Assembly (NCBI GenBank): GCA_023412175.1
Contig: JAEYOB010000203.1
Coordinates: 1 to 7,224, forward strand
Source of the DNA: Pseudomonadota bacterium
Lineage (GTDB): Bacteria; Pseudomonadota; Alphaproteobacteria; Azospirillales; Azospirillaceae
Direction of reading: 5' to 3'
DNA: 7,224 nt
The notes beneath the pieces were generated by a model. That model was not told where the DNA came from. It saw only the letters and a list, made by a program, of their open reading frames with translations, and searched no databases. Position numbers and translations under genes: made by a program. Shown in pieces: positions 5,752 to 7,224 of the stretch (positions within the stretch are counted from its first letter, which is position 1; every line of letters begins with the position of its first letter).

Positions 5752-6708
5752 TCACTCCTCCGCCAGCACCCGCGCGAACACCGGGCGATCGACGTTGCCG
5801 CCGGACAGCACCAGCCCGACGCGCTTGCCGACCATCCGCTCCTTCTCCTGCAGCAGCGCCGCCAGTGGCGCGGCCCCGGCTCCTTCCGCGACGTTGTGGG
5901 TGTCGGTGAAGTAGGCGCGCATGGCCGCCTCGACCTCGGCGTCGGTGACGCGGACGATGCGCTCGACCCCGCGGCGCATGATCGCCAGCGCCTCGTCCAC
6001 CGGCACGCGGCAGGCCATGCCGTCGGCGATCTGCGTCTCCGCCGGGTGCGACACCGGGTGACCGGCCTCGAAGGACAGCGCGTACATGGGGGCGTGCGCC
6101 GAGACGACTCCGACCACCTTGGTGCGCAGGCCCAGCGCGTCCCGGGCGCTCACCATGCCGCAGATGCCCGACCCGAGGCCGATCGGCACGTACACCGTGT
6201 CGAGGTCTTGGACGGTCCGCAGGAGTTCCAGGCTGTAGCTCGCCACGCCCAGCATCAGCTTCTCATGGAAGGACGGCACCGGCGTCAGCCCGTACTGCGC
6301 GGCCATGGCGGCGGCGTACTCCGCGGCTTCCTGGAAGTCATGGCCGTGCTCGACCAGTTCGACGCCCAGCGCCCGCATCGCGGCGTTCTTTTCCGGGCTG
6401 TTGCCGTGCGGCACGACGATCACCGCCTTCAGGCCCAGCCGCGCCGCGGCGAACCCCAGGCTCTGCCCATGGTTGCCGCGGGTGGCGGAGATCACCCCGG
6501 CCATGTCCGGCTGGGCGCGTTTCAGCGCGTCCATCAGCACCAAGCCACCGCGAACCTTGAAGGCGCCCACCGGCTGGTGGTTCTCGTGCTTCACCCAAAC
6601 CTCGCACCCCGTGCGCTGGCACAGCAGCGGCCAGCGGATCTGCGGTGTCGGCGGAATCACCGCGTGGACGGTTTCGGCGGCGGTCTCCAGTTCGGTCAGT
6701 GTGGGCAT
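5752..6708 (-). CDS. PLP-dependent threonine/serine dehydratase-like enzyme
   Basis: This fold-type II PLP enzyme probably deaminates threonine or serine to 2-oxobutyrate or pyruvate plus ammonia via an enamine. I choose ATG 6708-6706, with CGGAAGA upstream, giving 318 residues; a longer in-frame start at 6993 would run antisense across the promoter region and the carboxylase gene. The PLP lysine is Lys51 in [14 protein letters not shown]. The substrate/PLP loop is [10 protein letters not shown] (74-83). The glycine-rich phosphate loop is GLGSGICG (177-184), and Ser302 in LSGGN is placed to contact the pyridine nitrogen. There is no C-terminal ACT regulatory domain, so it is of the short, catabolic type. 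Related enzymes of this size include hydroxyaspartate, phenylserine and ectoine-pathway (EutB-like) dehydratases, so the substrate is not certain. It is divergent from the carboxylase gene and shares the palindrome at 6742-6772 with it. Confidence 0.88.
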   Translation of the reverse strand: MPTLTELETAAETVHAVIPPTPQIRWPLLCQRTGCEVWVKHENHQPVGAFKVRGGLVLMDALKRAQPDMAGVISATRGNHGQSLGFAAARLGLKAVIVVPHGNSPEKNAAMRALGVELVEHGHDFQEAAEYAAAMAAQYGLTPVPSFHEKLMLGVASYSLELLRTVQDLDTVYVPIGLGSGICGMVSARDALGLRTKVVGVVSAHAPMYALSFEAGHPVSHPAETQIADGMACRVPVDEALAIMRRGVERIVRVTDAEVEAAMRAYFTDTHNVAEGAGAAPLAALLQEKERMVGKRVGLVLSGGNVDRPVFARVLAEE

Positions 6709-6741
6709 CTGCGGATCTTCCGGTGCGGGGCGTGCGAAACT

Positions 6742-6772
6742 GCTTGCCCATACGGTACCGTATGGGGCAAGC
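6742..6772. promoter_or_regulatory. Long palindromic operator between dehydratase and carboxylase genes
   Basis: CATACGGTACCGTATG (6749-6764) is a perfect 16-bp palindrome. It is extended on both sides by GCTTGCC (6742-6748) and GGCAAGC (6766-6772), with one extra G at 6765, so 30 of 31 bases take part in dyad symmetry. It sits in the 127-bp divergent gap, centred 48 bp from the dehydratase start and 79 bp from the carboxylase start. Its size suits a dimeric repressor such as a TetR-family protein. The regulator is not in the window. A near copy lies at 732-747. The symmetry is seen; the operator role is a strong inference. Confidence 0.7.
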
Positions 6773-6835
6773 TTGCGCCCTATCCTGGCACAGAAGGGTG
6801 CGCCGAAGCACCGCCGGCGGGGAGGAAGAGAGAAA

Positions 6836-7224
6836 ATGGCCGTTTTGACGTCTGCGCTCGACACGCGTGGGGAGGAGTTCGCCCGCAACCGCGAGGCCAT
6901 GGAGGCCCAGGTCGGCGACCTGCGCGACAAGGTCGCCCAGGTGAAGCTTGGTGGTGGCGCCAAGGCGCGCGAGAAGCACATCGCGCGCGGCAAGCTGCTG
7001 CCGCGCGACCGCGTGCAGGCGCTGCTCGATCCCGGCTCGCCGTTCCTTGAGTTCTCGCAGCTCGCCGCTTACGGCCTCTACAACGACGAGGTGGCGTCGG
7101 CCGGCCTCATCACCGGCATCGGCCGGGTGTCGGGGCAGGAGTGCGTCATCGTCGCCAACGACGCGACGGTGAAGGGCGGCACCTACTACCCGCTGACGGT
7201 CAAGAAGCACCTGAGGGCCCAGGA
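6836..7224 (+). CDS. mccB: Methylcrotonoyl-CoA carboxylase beta (carboxyltransferase) subunit, N-terminal part
   Basis: The first 129 residues are present and the gene runs off the right edge. The start ATG 6836 has GGAGGA at 6821-6826. The subunit moves the carboxyl group from biotin to 3-methylcrotonyl-CoA, a late step of leucine breakdown, and works in a complex with a biotin-carrying alpha subunit that is not in this window. The sequence shows a long N-terminal helix, then [18 protein letters not shown] (residues 43-60) and [20 protein letters not shown] (63-82). [20 protein letters not shown] follows from residue 91, then [14 protein letters not shown]. The NDAT/KGGTYYP segment separates this subunit from propionyl-CoA carboxylase and is, from memory, diagnostic of the leucine-pathway enzyme (also called liuB). 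The family's full length is about 535 residues. It is likely the first gene of a leucine-use operon under the palindrome upstream. Confidence 0.93.
   Translation, partial: MAVLTSALDTRGEEFARNREAMEAQVGDLRDKVAQVKLGGGAKAREKHIARGKLLPRDRVQALLDPGSPFLEFSQLAAYGLYNDEVASAGLITGIGRVSGQECVIVANDATVKGGTYYPLTVKKHLRAQ

Noticed and set aside
6786..6801. Sigma-54 promoter TGGCAC...GTGC upstream of the carboxylase gene
   Set aside because: The spacing between the GG and GC dinucleotides is one base too long (11 instead of 10) and the -12 element lacks TTGC.
6709..6993. N-terminal extension of the dehydratase to ATG 6993
   Set aside because: It would be antisense to the carboxylase gene and run through its promoter and the palindrome. 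ATG 6708 gives a standard N-terminus.
5896..7050. 384-residue plus-strand frame opposite the dehydratase
   Set aside because: It is a shadow of the dehydratase and carboxylase genes, low in complexity and rich in His, Arg and Gly.

Overview
The window is very GC-rich, densely coded DNA with strong GGAGG-type ribosome binding sites and proteins that read like those of an alphaproteobacterium, most likely a Rhodospirillales member close to Azospirillum. That placement is an inference from remembered protein similarity, not from a search. I see no phage, transposon, CRISPR, tRNA or rRNA signal. It looks like chromosomal or chromid metabolic DNA.

Layout from left to right. (1) Positions 1-668, minus strand: the N-terminal 222 residues of a secreted DUF4139-type protein, cut by the window edge. 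(2) Positions 814-3662, plus strand: a three-gene acyl-CoA operon of thiolase, a Rid-family protein with a GTG start, and an acyl-CoA dehydrogenase. (3) Positions 3663-4333: a gene-poor stretch with a cluster of palindromes and two small, doubtful minus-strand ORFs of unknown function. (4) Positions 4334-5047, plus: an OmpR-family response regulator with no kinase beside it. (5) Positions 5137-5739, plus: a DsbA-fold / 2-hydroxychromene-2-carboxylate isomerase-like protein. (6) Positions 5752-6708, minus: a PLP-dependent threonine/serine dehydratase-like enzyme, convergent with the previous gene. (7) Positions 6836-7224, plus: the start of the methylcrotonoyl-CoA carboxylase beta subunit of leucine catabolism, cut by the window edge.

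The common theme is acyl-CoA and amino-acid breakdown: dehydrogenase and thiolase at one end, the leucine-pathway carboxylase at the other, with a threonine/serine dehydratase and a Rid protein between. A regulatory link ties the two ends together. A perfect 16-bp palindrome (CATACGGTACCGTATG) lies about 79 bp upstream of the carboxylase start, and a 13/16 match to it lies about 74 bp upstream of the thiolase start, which suggests one shared repressor.

Two enzymes carry changes at key residues. The thiolase has Trp in place of the second catalytic Cys (the CxG motif reads WIG). The Rid protein has Asn where archetypal RidA has its catalytic Arg. No wholly new multi-gene system is evident. The best leads are the altered thiolase, the shared operator and the small-ORF/palindrome region opposite the response regulator.
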